In this document: positions 1 through 8,093 of the stretch, piece by piece
Layout of the letters: each line of letters begins with the position of its first letter
Numbering within the stretch: position 1 is the stretch's first letter
Source of the DNA: Calditrichota bacterium
GTDB lineage: Bacteria; Electryoneota; AABM5-125-24; Hatepunaeales; Hatepunaeaceae
DNA: 42,884 nucleotides
Assembly: GCA_018644935.1 (NCBI GenBank)
Contig: JABGPL010000031.1
Coordinates: forward strand, 1 to 42,884
Direction: 5' to 3'
Position numbers and translations under genes: made by a program
Notes under the pieces: generated by a model
What the model saw: only the letters and a program-made list of their open reading frames with translations
Told to the model about the DNA's origin: nothing
Database searches by the model: none

Positions 1-111
1 CTGAATAGTCTCAAAATCATCTGGGACGTTGATGACATCAGCGAAAAGATCGTTCAGGCTTGCCAGAATTAAGGCAGTCATCAATAGAAAAACGGTGAGT
101 CTGGTATTCAT
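1..111 (-). CDS. Secreted beta-helix protein, N-terminal fragment (runs off window start)
   Basis: This is the first 37 codons of a minus-strand gene cut by the window edge. The ATG is at 111-109. The translation starts MNTRLTVFLLMTALILASLN, a typical signal peptide, and continues with INVPDDFETIQ. That motif is the same one that opens the beta-helix domains of the genes at 9631-11445 and 11462-13057 (INVPGDFETIQ, INIPEDFETIQ), so a right-handed parallel beta-helix protein is expected. The function beyond that cannot be read. It lies downstream of the gene ending at 368, separated by a 256 bp spacer that contains a palindromic element and a possible promoter. Confidence 0.75.
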   Translation of the reverse strand, partial: MNTRLTVFLLMTALILASLNDLFADVINVPDDFETIQ

Positions 112-148
112 TGTCATTCTCTGTTTAAAAAGAACTCTCGCTTAAGCC

Positions 149-177
149 AATATAATGTTAAAATCCAAATCTTTAAA
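149..177 (-). promoter_or_regulatory. Candidate promoter for the beta-helix gene at 111
   Basis: Read on the minus strand there is TTTAAA (177-172), a 17 bp spacer and TATATT (154-149). The -10 box matches the sigma70 consensus at five of six bases and the -35 box at four of six. It would give a leader of roughly 30 nt before the ATG at 111. This is a match by eye in AT-rich sequence, so it is weak evidence. Confidence 0.33.
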
Positions 178-298
178 GAGAAATCTTATTTTTCATAAAA
201 ACCGGCTTATCATGTGTCTAATAAACAAGATAGCCTTTGCAGTCGTAGCCAGTCCTCTCTGAAGTCTGGGAGCCTGTATTATTCACTGCTGCGACACC

Positions 299-347
299 GG
301 AGTGCACAAGCCATGCTTGTGCTGCGCAAGCATGGCTTGCGCACTCC
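299..347. repeat. Palindromic element, family A, copy 1
   Basis: This 49 bp inverted repeat has two 24 nt arms around one central base. The left arm starts GGAGTGCACAAGCCATGC and the right arm ends GCATGGCTTGCGCACTCC. The arms differ at only two positions. Near-identical copies lie at 19305-19353 and 32621-32669, with a shortened relative at 25142-25180. This copy begins 20 bp past the stop codon of the gene at 368-1912, so the minus-strand transcript would carry a long hairpin just 3' of that gene. No T-run follows it, so it is not a textbook intrinsic terminator. Confidence 0.9.
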
Positions 348-367
348 AGAGAAGATAATGTTTAATA

Positions 368-1912
368 TCACCTTACCGAAACCACCTTCCGGATCCAATT
401 CATCCTTCGACCTTCATCCTTTATACTTATCAAATACACCCCTGCCGGAAACTCTCCGGCATCCCAGAACACTCTATTCCTCCCAGCTGGCATCACCCCG
501 TCTACCAACACATCTACTAATTGACCTCGAGTGTTGTAGATTTGGATTGCAATGTTACTTAGAGTCTGGAGTGTGTAGGAAATTGTTGTGGTGGAATTGA
601 ATGGATTTGGATAGACCCCATAAATCTCGAATTCCTTCGGGGTTTCCGGGTTGCTGACCTGTTCGTCCACGTCTAATTGACCGACGTCATATACGATCAA
701 CTCCGAACCACTTGTCAGGATCAATTCCAGTTCAGCATCCTCGTCAATATTCATCATCTTAACAGCGTTGATTTCAGGCAAGGTTTCTGTATCACGAAGT
801 ACGATTTGATTTACAGCAGGATCGTAAACTATCACCTCACCCTGATGTGTAAAGATCATGACATATCCATTTTCATCCTCGGCAGCAAAAACTCCTGTCA
901 CATAATCGTCACCCTCAAACTCCAGCTCTAAATCAAGCGAATCTATTATAGACCCCGATTCGAGATCAAAGATCAGCAGATAGTCTTCTGCCGATATCCA
1001 ATCTTCATAGGCACAAACGAGTTCTAACATCTCGTCTTCGTCTGCATTTACAACACAAGACCCACCCCACGGCAATTTCTCACGAATAAACCAGTCACCT
1101 CTCGCAAGTGTTCTTACAGTTTCCGAACCTATAAAGCTCTGATTATTATCAAAATAAAGCAGATTCATCCGAGTTTCAAAAAGATCGATTTGCCCAATCG
1201 TTCCACCGTTCACACCATAAAAACCAACCTGGGATACCACAACCAGCTCATCTTCTGCATCTTCATCAATATTCATTCGCACCGACTGCATCGGACTTCC
1301 TGAAAATCTGCGGGTTCCAAGTACTAAGCTTTGCTCCTGGTTTTCCAGGTCGTATCGATAATACGTCCCGTATGTAGCACTGGCATATCCGAATGGGAAA
1401 AAAAATTGAGGTTCGTAATGGGTTGCTCCGAGAAATAATTCGCGTCTTACATTTGGATCTTCATCGGGAATATAGTCGATTAGAGCAAAAGAATAATCGG
1501 GTTTGATGAGAGGTTGATCAAAATCGTCGCGGTTTCGCCCCTCAAATGAAACTGTTTCTATTGTTGAAAAGTCTTCGTCTGAATAGAAATAATAATCTGC
1601 TGTCGCGTCACCCCAGTTCGAGCTGCCAACAGCGAGTACGAGCGATTCTTCATCGGTTGCAGAGATAACGACAATAGAGGTTACTGTTCGCGCCAGGGTA
1701 TCACTTCTCCAACTCACCTCACCATCGCGAAGGACATACACCAGATTGCCCACCCCAATTGCAAGGTTTACTCCTCCATTTTCATCCACCCACAAAGGTC
1801 CGATCAAGCTGGCTTCAAGTTCCAATCGCCAGGTTTCCTCAGCCGGAAACCATGCAAATAACTGGGTGCTGACTAACACCAGATATAACAAGGCATACAA
1901 AAACTTTTTCAT
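368..1912 (-). CDS. Secreted FG-GAP/VCBS-like protein with T9SS-type C-terminal tail
   Basis: This 514-residue protein has a signal peptide at about 1-20 (MKKFLYALLY...LFA). I chose the ATG at 1912, 30 nt inside the longest frame, because GGAAGGAGAG precedes it at proper spacing. The body carries three Asp-rich segments, NIDEDAEDEL (about 214), NADEDEMLEL (about 289) and NIDEDAELEL (about 388), each followed by hydrophobic beta-strand residues. These resemble the calcium-binding loops of FG-GAP/VCBS (integrin-alpha-like) propellers. The C-terminus from about 434 (YPNPFNS) to the end is a class I sorting tail with IYNTRGQLVDVL and AGVYLI, ending RKVVSVR. The family role is usually adhesion or extracellular display; the ligand is unknown. 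It lies 26 bp downstream of the next array gene. Confidence 0.85.
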   Translation of the reverse strand: MKKFLYALLYLVLVSTQLFAWFPAEETWRLELEASLIGPLWVDENGGVNLAIGVGNLVYVLRDGEVSWRSDTLARTVTSIVVISATDEESLVLAVGSSNWGDATADYYFYSDEDFSTIETVSFEGRNRDDFDQPLIKPDYSFALIDYIPDEDPNVRRELFLGATHYEPQFFFPFGYASATYGTYYRYDLENQEQSLVLGTRRFSGSPMQSVRMNIDEDAEDELVVVSQVGFYGVNGGTIGQIDLFETRMNLLYFDNNQSFIGSETVRTLARGDWFIREKLPWGGSCVVNADEDEMLELVCAYEDWISAEDYLLIFDLESGSIIDSLDLELEFEGDDYVTGVFAAEDENGYVMIFTHQGEVIVYDPAVNQIVLRDTETLPEINAVKMMNIDEDAELELILTSGSELIVYDVGQLDVDEQVSNPETPKEFEIYGVYPNPFNSTTTISYTLQTLSNIAIQIYNTRGQLVDVLVDGVMPAGRNRVFWDAGEFPAGVYLISIKDEGRRMNWIRKVVSVR

Positions 1913-1938
1913 GATTCTCTCTCCTTCCAATAAAATTC

Positions 1939-2802
1939 TCACTTCATTAAAATCACTTTCCTCATCGAGGAATTATTTCCATATGACATTCTAACTAAAT
2001 ACACACCTGCACCAGTCGCTTGAGCATCCCATGTCACCTCATGCCTCCCCTTTGGCACCATACCATTCTGCAGCACATCAACTAGTTGACCACGAATGTT
2101 ATAAATTCCGATGGTCGTGTGTGATTGGGCAGACAGACTGTAGGATATCGTTGATGTTGAGTTGAAGGGATTGGGGTATACGCTTGTGATGCTGAATTCC
2201 GTTGGTAATACTGTACCAACATCAGTACCTTTGCTTATCCAGTTGGGAGGTGTAAACTCATAAACCTCAAAGCTGGAATAATCTGCGACATAAATGTAGC
2301 CGTTTGACGCTTCAATGTCGAGTGCCCTGCCGGGTGTGTTGTAATATCCTGCTGTTTGAGGGTTTTCAATGTCAGATATATCTATTACCTCTATACCATT
2401 CCTGCCACACGCTAAATAGAGAAAATCACCCTCTATCACCATTTTATCAGCGGTGAAATCATGTTCGTAGGAACCAACAAACTCCGGTTGGCTTCGGTTT
2501 GTTATATCCAGGATATCAATCCGTCCGGGTTGTGCAATAAAAACATTAACTCCCGACACCGCAAAACAACTCCATCTGTTAGCAATTGGAAAATAACTCG
2601 GGAAAAACCCTCCACGCGGATCATTGATGTTGAAAATTCCAAGCTCAGCTTCACGGTTATTGTTTTCAATAATTGCATATGCATAATTCTGCGTCACCGC
2701 CAGCTTTTGCGGTCCGAGTACTCTAATTGTACCCAACGAATTGGGATCTTCAGGATCGGAAATATCAATTAAACCAATATTGCTTACACAGTAGATTATC
2801 AC
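1939..2802 (-). CDS. C-terminal half of an LVIVD 14-unit propeller gene split by an in-frame TGA
   Basis: This is the in-frame continuation of the gene at 2836-4074: the reading frame is identical and only the TGA at 2838-2836 separates them. It supplies propeller units 10-14 (LIDISDPEDP, LGIFNINDP, IDILDITNR, IEVIDISDIENP, then the incomplete last unit FEVYEFTPP). It ends in a class I tail (VYPNPFNST, IYNIRGQLVDVL, AGVYLVRM). The longest frame past the stop opens with GTG at 2802, which has no convincing ribosome binding site, so independent translation is doubtful. If it is not translated by readthrough, this part, including the sorting tail, is dead sequence. The best view is one interrupted gene, 1939-4074. 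Confidence 0.75.
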   Translation of the reverse strand: MIIYCVSNIGLIDISDPEDPNSLGTIRVLGPQKLAVTQNYAYAIIENNNREAELGIFNINDPRGGFFPSYFPIANRWSCFAVSGVNVFIAQPGRIDILDITNRSQPEFVGSYEHDFTADKMVIEGDFLYLACGRNGIEVIDISDIENPQTAGYYNTPGRALDIEASNGYIYVADYSSFEVYEFTPPNWISKGTDVGTVLPTEFSITSVYPNPFNSTSTISYSLSAQSHTTIGIYNIRGQLVDVLQNGMVPKGRHEVTWDAQATGAGVYLVRMSYGNNSSMRKVILMK

Positions 2803-2835
2803 TTCATCGCAAACTGCGATGTCTCGAACGTTGTC

Positions 2836-2838
2836 TCA
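2836..2838 (-). other. In-frame TGA interrupting the 1939-4074 propeller gene
   Basis: On the minus strand the frame reads PLAD, TGA, DNVRDIAVCDEV without any shift. Removing the stop gives a 711-residue protein with a signal peptide, 14 repeat units and a sorting tail, the same plan as the seven intact LVIVD paralogues here. The TGA falls in the strand/loop between units 9 and 10. Fifteen nucleotides 3' of it is a small perfect hairpin (2820-2806: ATCGCA, loop GTT, TGCGAT). A nonsense mutation or assembly error is the simplest explanation; programmed readthrough is possible but unproven. Confidence 0.85.
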
Positions 2839-4074
2839 GTCAGCTAATGGGATGATCATAATCAGGTCTGGAACCTCCGGATCGCTGACATCAAACAAAG
2901 CAGCACTCTCAGCACGCATTGATACTACTATCTCATTATCCAGTTCAATCTTATGTCCAGATGGATTTTCAATGCGACTAATCTCACCCGGTGAGGATGG
3001 ATCCGAAACATCAAACAGGTAGAGATCCCTATAATAATCATTCACATAGCAGATATCACCAGCAATTTCGACAGAATTAATCCGAGTCGCGTCGTTGAAA
3101 GATCGAATTTCAACAGGATTTGCGGGATCAGAAACATCAACAATATTTATGACTTCCCGGCTATTAGTTAGATACGCCACATCATCAGAAATGGATATCC
3201 CAGAAACTGCTCCGTAAATTCGGGCGCTTCCGAGTTCCCTCAAATTTTCAGGATCACTGATATCTATCAATACAATTCCTTCATCACCATCAGCCAAATA
3301 AGCAATATCACCAATTACGGTTACATCTTCGGCATTCTCTTCAGTATCAATTGAGCCTAGAATTTCAGGCTCCTCAGGATTCTGTATATCGATTATTACG
3401 AGCCCTTCCCGACCATCAGCCACATACAGGACATCACCTGCAATTTCAATACCCCGAGCGCTCCAGGGAGTGTCGAAAACCACCAATTCTTCGGGATTCT
3501 CTGGATTTTCAACATTATATATCCGAATCCCATGTCCACCCATCGAGGTGCATACGATATTATTTTGAACATCAATATCATAAGAATTACCTGGATCATT
3601 TAGTCTGCATAATGGACGAGGATCATCAGGATCACTAACATCGATAACCATAAGAGTTGAGGATGATGTCACAGCGAATAAAAGATCTTCAGAATGAGAT
3701 AAACCCACAATAGACCCGGCTTCATCTAATGATGATATCAACGAGGGATGTTCCGGATCACTAATGTCTATGACACTTATTGTCCCATTATTATCGGCAA
3801 GGTAGACCCGGCTTCCATCAACCAGTAAACGTGTAGCAGCTTCGACATTATCAGTATATGAACCTGTAAATTGTGGATCTTCAGGATTTGAGACATCTAA
3901 AATCTGCAATCCCGCGAGTCCGGTTGCAAGAAAGAGCATATTTCCCTGAACCACAGCATCTTCAATATTTTCCCAGTACTCAAGACATCGTGCAACAGGT
4001 TCAATGTTAAAATTCTCCTGCGCAGATACTCCAATTGACAGTATGAGCAATACCAGCAGAATCTGCTTTTGCAT
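2836..4074 (-). CDS. N-terminal half of an LVIVD 14-unit propeller gene, ending at an in-frame TGA
   Basis: This 412-residue product has a signal peptide (MQKQILLVLLILSIGVSAQ) followed by LVIVD-type repeats of about 42 residues (for example LQILDVSNPEDP, ISVIDISDPEHP, IVLIDISDPENL), making units 1-9. The ATG at 4074 is preceded by GAGGAAAA. As read, it stops before the last five units and the C-terminal tail, so it could be exported across the inner membrane but would lack the sorting tail. An incomplete propeller may also not fold. The stop of the following array gene is 10 bp upstream of its start, so it is probably co-transcribed with 4085-5611. See the entry for the continuation at 1939-2802. 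Confidence 0.82.
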   Translation of the reverse strand: MQKQILLVLLILSIGVSAQENFNIEPVARCLEYWENIEDAVVQGNMLFLATGLAGLQILDVSNPEDPQFTGSYTDNVEAATRLLVDGSRVYLADNNGTISVIDISDPEHPSLISSLDEAGSIVGLSHSEDLLFAVTSSSTLMVIDVSDPDDPRPLCRLNDPGNSYDIDVQNNIVCTSMGGHGIRIYNVENPENPEELVVFDTPWSARGIEIAGDVLYVADGREGLVIIDIQNPEEPEILGSIDTEENAEDVTVIGDIAYLADGDEGIVLIDISDPENLRELGSARIYGAVSGISISDDVAYLTNSREVINIVDVSDPANPVEIRSFNDATRINSVEIAGDICYVNDYYRDLYLFDVSDPSSPGEISRIENPSGHKIELDNEIVVSMRAESAALFDVSDPEVPDLIMIIPLAD

Positions 4075-4084
4075 TAGTTTTCCT

Positions 4085-5611
4085 CTATTTGACTAATATT
4101 ACTTTCTGCGTAAACACCTCGCCACCAACGTTCAATTTCGCAAAATACAACCCGGTACCAACTCCTTTCGCATCCCATAATGCACTGTGTTTACCGCCGG
4201 AAACTACTCGATCCAACAGCACATCAACCAGTTGCCCCTGAGTGTTATAGATCTGGAGGTTAACTCTGGAACGCATGTGAAGCGAAAATGAGATTGTCGT
4301 GGTCGAGTTAAATGGATTTGGATATACGCCGACAATATTGTAATCAATTGGAGCCGAGTTTTCAACCGGAGCATCAAGACTCAAGATTTCATATAAGGCA
4401 AATCCATCCGCGGTTGTCATTGCAATTTCAATAGCTGGATCGTTATCAAAATTTCCAACTATTAAATCATTTATGTGCGGTTCAAAATTTCCTTCCACTT
4501 GAATTATCTCGTTTTCGAGAGGATAATAAATCCAGATATTGCTCTCCCCATCAACAATCAGGATTGAGTTCGGTTCTTCCTCATTTCCCGATAAATATAC
4601 AGGCTCAAATGTTTTACCTTGGTTTTCGGATTCAACACTGAGTGAATTAATTACCTCCATATCTCTGAAAGAAAATCCATAAATACTGAATCCATCTGAT
4701 GAGGAGATCATTATATATATTTCGTCTTCCCCGTCATTATCAGAATCCAATAGACACATATGAGAATAATTCTGATACCCCGCCCCCATCCAGGTTCGCC
4801 AAATATGATTATCTTCTGCGATATCGAATTGCTCGATGATGTTCAGGTTAGCATCCATTATGTTTAGGAAATATCCGTAATCCTGATCACGAAACGGAAT
4901 TCCACCTATTTCGAAGCAGGATTCATAGCCAAAAACCAGAAACTCCTCTACCCCGTCATTATTCCAATCTTTTGCTACTGTTTCTATAGGAGCATATCTG
5001 ATTCGTGATGAATCAATAGTCCCATTGGTGAGAGATAGTTTCCCGTATGTTCCCTCCAGATAGAAAACATCAGAAAAACCAAACCCATATTCATGTCTAA
5101 ATCGTGATGTGGAAAAAAGAATGAGAGGTTCGTCATTCTCTTCGATCTCAGGATGAGGTGTAAGGGTAATAGAGTGGGAAGGATACGGGTAAATATTAAA
5201 ATCACCGGTATCAGAGGGGATTTCAAACCGAAATGTATCTAATGGGGAGAAATCCTCTGCTGAGAATTTATACATTGCCCCATCCCACCAATTACAGGTG
5301 CTGATTAGTAAGACGGATTCGTCTTCACCAATCTGAACATGCTTTCCAAAACAATTCCAAAAATGAAACGGTGCTTCCCATACGAGTTCTCCTTCTGAAA
5401 CCACATCAAAGGAGTATCTTATGCGCCGATCCACATCATCACTGGAAACAATAGCAAAATTGGTATTTCCATCCCGATCCATCCAGTGATCCAGGATGCT
5501 TAGGACGGGTTGTTCAAAATCAAGCTGCCATTCCGGTTCGAGTGTCAATTCAGCATTACACTGAAAACTTAACAATAATACAATCAAAAGTGCAAAATAA
5601 TTTACCGTCAT
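4085..5611 (-). CDS. Secreted FG-GAP/VCBS-like protein with T9SS-type tail
   Basis: About 508 residues. The signal peptide is MTVNYFALLIVLLLSFQCNA. The frame extends to GTG at 5629 and an ATG at 5623, but the ATG at 5611 gives the cleanest signal peptide, with GTGGAG about 12 nt upstream. The choice is uncertain by a few codons. Three Asp-rich loops are visible, DWNNDGVEEF, DSDNDGEDEI and NFDNDPAIEI, each followed by strand-like sequence, as in FG-GAP/VCBS propellers and as in the gene at 368-1912. The class I tail (VYPNPFNST, IYNTQGQLVDVL, GTGLYFAKL, QKVILVK) closes the protein. It is the first gene after a 283 bp spacer with a promoter-like sequence and may start a transcription unit with the broken propeller gene and 368-1912. 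Confidence 0.82.
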   Translation of the reverse strand: MTVNYFALLIVLLLSFQCNAELTLEPEWQLDFEQPVLSILDHWMDRDGNTNFAIVSSDDVDRRIRYSFDVVSEGELVWEAPFHFWNCFGKHVQIGEDESVLLISTCNWWDGAMYKFSAEDFSPLDTFRFEIPSDTGDFNIYPYPSHSITLTPHPEIEENDEPLILFSTSRFRHEYGFGFSDVFYLEGTYGKLSLTNGTIDSSRIRYAPIETVAKDWNNDGVEEFLVFGYESCFEIGGIPFRDQDYGYFLNIMDANLNIIEQFDIAEDNHIWRTWMGAGYQNYSHMCLLDSDNDGEDEIYIMISSSDGFSIYGFSFRDMEVINSLSVESENQGKTFEPVYLSGNEEEPNSILIVDGESNIWIYYPLENEIIQVEGNFEPHINDLIVGNFDNDPAIEIAMTTADGFALYEILSLDAPVENSAPIDYNIVGVYPNPFNSTTTISFSLHMRSRVNLQIYNTQGQLVDVLLDRVVSGGKHSALWDAKGVGTGLYFAKLNVGGEVFTQKVILVK

Positions 5612-5681
5612 TTTCAAGACCATCTCCACTAAACCAAGTTTATATTTTACATAATTCTTTGTTTTTCTAAGACTATGTTAC

Positions 5682-5710
5682 AAGTTAAAGAACTTTAGCA
5701 GAATTGTCAA
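5682..5710 (-). promoter_or_regulatory. Candidate promoter upstream of the gene at 5611
   Basis: The minus strand carries a perfect -35 TTGACA (5710-5705), a 17 bp spacer and TAACTT (5687-5682), a weak -10. The same weak -10 with the same spacer occurs upstream of the GDPD gene (36407-36435), which slightly raises its credibility. The surrounding spacer 5612-5894 holds no gene that I can support; its only other feature is a 12 bp palindrome at 5857-5868. Confidence 0.4.
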
Positions 5711-5894
5711 TATGCCTGTTTAAGTTATCGCTTTGTGAAAGGCATGTACAGATCTTAGGACATATATCAAGACCTTTGAAAAATTCGGATTGTTGAAAGG
5801 TTTGTCATTCCTGTGCAGGAGGAAGAGCAGAAATCACAATATCTTACTGGATGCACTTCACTAGTGAAACAGATGAGCACACAATGCCCTCTAA

Positions 5895-8081
5895 CTATTT
5901 GAGCAACACCACCTTCTTCATCTCTTTCATATTTCCTGAATTATCCATCATGCTTACAAAATACACTCCAGCACTGACTCCCTCCGCATCCCACACCACA
6001 CTATTCTCTCCTGCTGGCATCACCCCTTCAAAGAGCTCATTGACCAGTTGACCACGGATGTTATACACATGCAATTTAAGCCTTGATTCAACGAAAATGG
6101 AATAATTTATATTAATGAAAGAGTTAAAAGGATTTGGAAAAATAGGTTGCAGAATGAATGATTCAGGTGGGTACTCAGGATTGTCTCCCTGGTCTGTATC
6201 CATTCGGTATATGCCTAAATGAGCCTCCTCCGCTACATAGATATAACCGTTGTGTTCGTGTATGTCACGTATTGAACCCTCTGTATGAGACCAGGCGATT
6301 CGAAGAAGATTTTCTTTGTCACTTATATCGTACACTTCAAGAGTTGAGTGGTATTGTGGTTCAGGTCCTACACTTACATCTAGACCGATAAACAGATACT
6401 CACCGTCACTACCTAATTCACAAGGCCACCCTCTATCATATGGGTTTGGAAAGCGAACTCTTTTGTGGGGTGCCGCACCAGAGATATCCCTTGCACCGAT
6501 CGAAGATGGCTGCCCATACCCCAAAGTGAACAGAAAATCTCCAACAAGCTGAAAATCATTTATCATCCCCATGTTAAACGAAAATTGTTTAATTGGCTCC
6601 CAGAGATTTGAAACATCAAAGACCACCATTGAATCACCCTTAAGACCGTATAGTAGATCGTCCTGGATTTTCAATTGAGATATTCCGGTGTAATTCTCAG
6701 ACAAATGAGGTGAATCACCACTTGTCAGGTCGTAAACTTCAAGCTCATCACTCCATGAATACAATTTATTGTCTCTTACTACAAGATCATTACAACTATT
6801 CTCCGTCAGACGATTACACAAAACCGGTTCTTCCGGACTCGTAAGGTCAAACACTGCCATCCCCTTTTCTTTCAGTGCCGCATATAGATAGCCGTTCTGA
6901 TATACAATCCGCTCAGAAATCAGGCTGTCATTGCAGATGCTTGAAATGTGCCGTGGATTTTCAGGATTGCGATTATCAAAGATTCTGATTTGCCTGCCTA
7001 TCCCGTGAGATTCTCCGTAAGCCAAACCGACATCCCCATTAATAAAGCAGCGTTGAACAGGAAAACTGTCAGCAGATAGAGTCCCGCGCAGTAATGGATT
7101 TCCCGGATCGGATATCTCATAAAGTCGCAATCCATTTTCCAATTTCAACAGGAATGGACTGTTTCCCAAACCCGCGTAATGAACCCGTGGTCTTGTAAAA
7201 TGTGAATCTGTAAATTTGCTGTGAATAATTTCAGGGTCTAAAGGATTAGCGATATTGAGTGTGAACAGGCTATCGGAACCGTCAACATATACACATGATG
7301 CCCAGATGATTGAATCCTGGAGTGTCAGTTGATATCCCTTTTGAAAACGATTAACAACCCTTGATTCTATCAACGTATCGGGAATAGACAAATCAAACAA
7401 TACTAATCCATCTCGCCCATATAGAACAAAGAGAAATTCATCGTTTACAGCAATATCACGCAATTGATGCCGGTCTTTTTGATGATAGACGATTCGGGGT
7501 TGATCTGGAGATTCCAAAGACAGGATATAGAGATCTGAGTCAGAGCGATAGCCGATATACATCCGTTTATTGTGAATGACCATTTTATCACCATGAACGT
7601 CATCAAGCCGGGAAATCATTCTTGGGTTGAGTGGCTCTGAAACATCATATGTCATTAATCCGCGTGACCATTTCAAGTACAGATAATTGCCATAGGAAAT
7701 CCCTGCAGTCGTTTGAATTTGTCTTGTAGAGTCAACCAATATCGATGATATCAGATTGGGCGTGCTTGGAATTTCGACGTTCAGAACATACAACCAACCC
7801 AGGTCATCAATAGCATAGAGAATATCTCCACGAACAATACAGCACCTTATTTTTGTGGCATTATCCTCCCACGAACCTATTAGAACTGGTTGATCCGGAT
7901 CAATTAGGTCAATAATCTTTATTCCGGAAGAAGCCGCTATATAGGCAAAATCGTTCTGGACAGATGCATCTGATCCTTTCCAATAGTCGTACAGTTGACC
8001 GACTTTCTCAATACTATCAAACTCACGAGCTTGAACCGTAATTGAAAAAATGATCAGGATTGTCAAGACAAATCTAAACAC
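5895..8081 (-). CDS. Secreted LVIVD 14-unit beta-propeller protein, divergent
   Basis: 728 residues, starting at GTG 8081 with GGGGTC upstream; no in-frame ATG fits better. The signal peptide is MFRFVLTILIIFSITVQA. I count 14 repeat units of about 42-52 residues, for example IKIIDLIDPDQP, LVLFDLSIPD, MAVFDLTSPEEP and LEVYDISDKENL. They are much more degenerate than in the genes downstream of 14.8 kb and contain several long loops (for example VSVGPEPQYHS in unit 13). The N-terminal stretch IEKVGQLYDYW matches the last strand of a unit and would close the ring. The class I tail reads FPNPFNSF, VYNIRGQLVNEL, AGVYFVSM, KKVVLLK. It follows the gene at 8094 by 12 bp. LVIVD (PF08309) proteins are extracellular, and the ligand here is unknown. 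Confidence 0.85.
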   Translation of the reverse strand: MFRFVLTILIIFSITVQAREFDSIEKVGQLYDYWKGSDASVQNDFAYIAASSGIKIIDLIDPDQPVLIGSWEDNATKIRCCIVRGDILYAIDDLGWLYVLNVEIPSTPNLISSILVDSTRQIQTTAGISYGNYLYLKWSRGLMTYDVSEPLNPRMISRLDDVHGDKMVIHNKRMYIGYRSDSDLYILSLESPDQPRIVYHQKDRHQLRDIAVNDEFLFVLYGRDGLVLFDLSIPDTLIESRVVNRFQKGYQLTLQDSIIWASCVYVDGSDSLFTLNIANPLDPEIIHSKFTDSHFTRPRVHYAGLGNSPFLLKLENGLRLYEISDPGNPLLRGTLSADSFPVQRCFINGDVGLAYGESHGIGRQIRIFDNRNPENPRHISSICNDSLISERIVYQNGYLYAALKEKGMAVFDLTSPEEPVLCNRLTENSCNDLVVRDNKLYSWSDELEVYDLTSGDSPHLSENYTGISQLKIQDDLLYGLKGDSMVVFDVSNLWEPIKQFSFNMGMINDFQLVGDFLFTLGYGQPSSIGARDISGAAPHKRVRFPNPYDRGWPCELGSDGEYLFIGLDVSVGPEPQYHSTLEVYDISDKENLLRIAWSHTEGSIRDIHEHNGYIYVAEEAHLGIYRMDTDQGDNPEYPPESFILQPIFPNPFNSFININYSIFVESRLKLHVYNIRGQLVNELFEGVMPAGENSVVWDAEGVSAGVYFVSMMDNSGNMKEMKKVVLLK

Positions 8082-8093
8082 TTTTTGACCCCA

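Noticed and set aside
299-347. Classical rho-independent terminator at the family A palindrome
   Set aside because: The stem is strong, but no T-run follows on either strand; it is kept as a repeat with a possible 3'-end role.
214-600. Plus-strand frame overlapping the palindrome and the tail of 368-1912
   Set aside because: It is antisense to a well-supported gene and its translation is low-complexity shadow sequence.
2803-2838. Frameshift between the two halves of the split propeller gene
   Set aside because: The codons on both sides are in the same frame (start 2802 and stop 2836 differ by a multiple of three); only a TGA separates them.
5857-5868. 12 bp palindrome TTCACTAGTGAA after the gene at 5895
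   Set aside because: It is too short, has no second copy that I found and no T-run; it could be chance.
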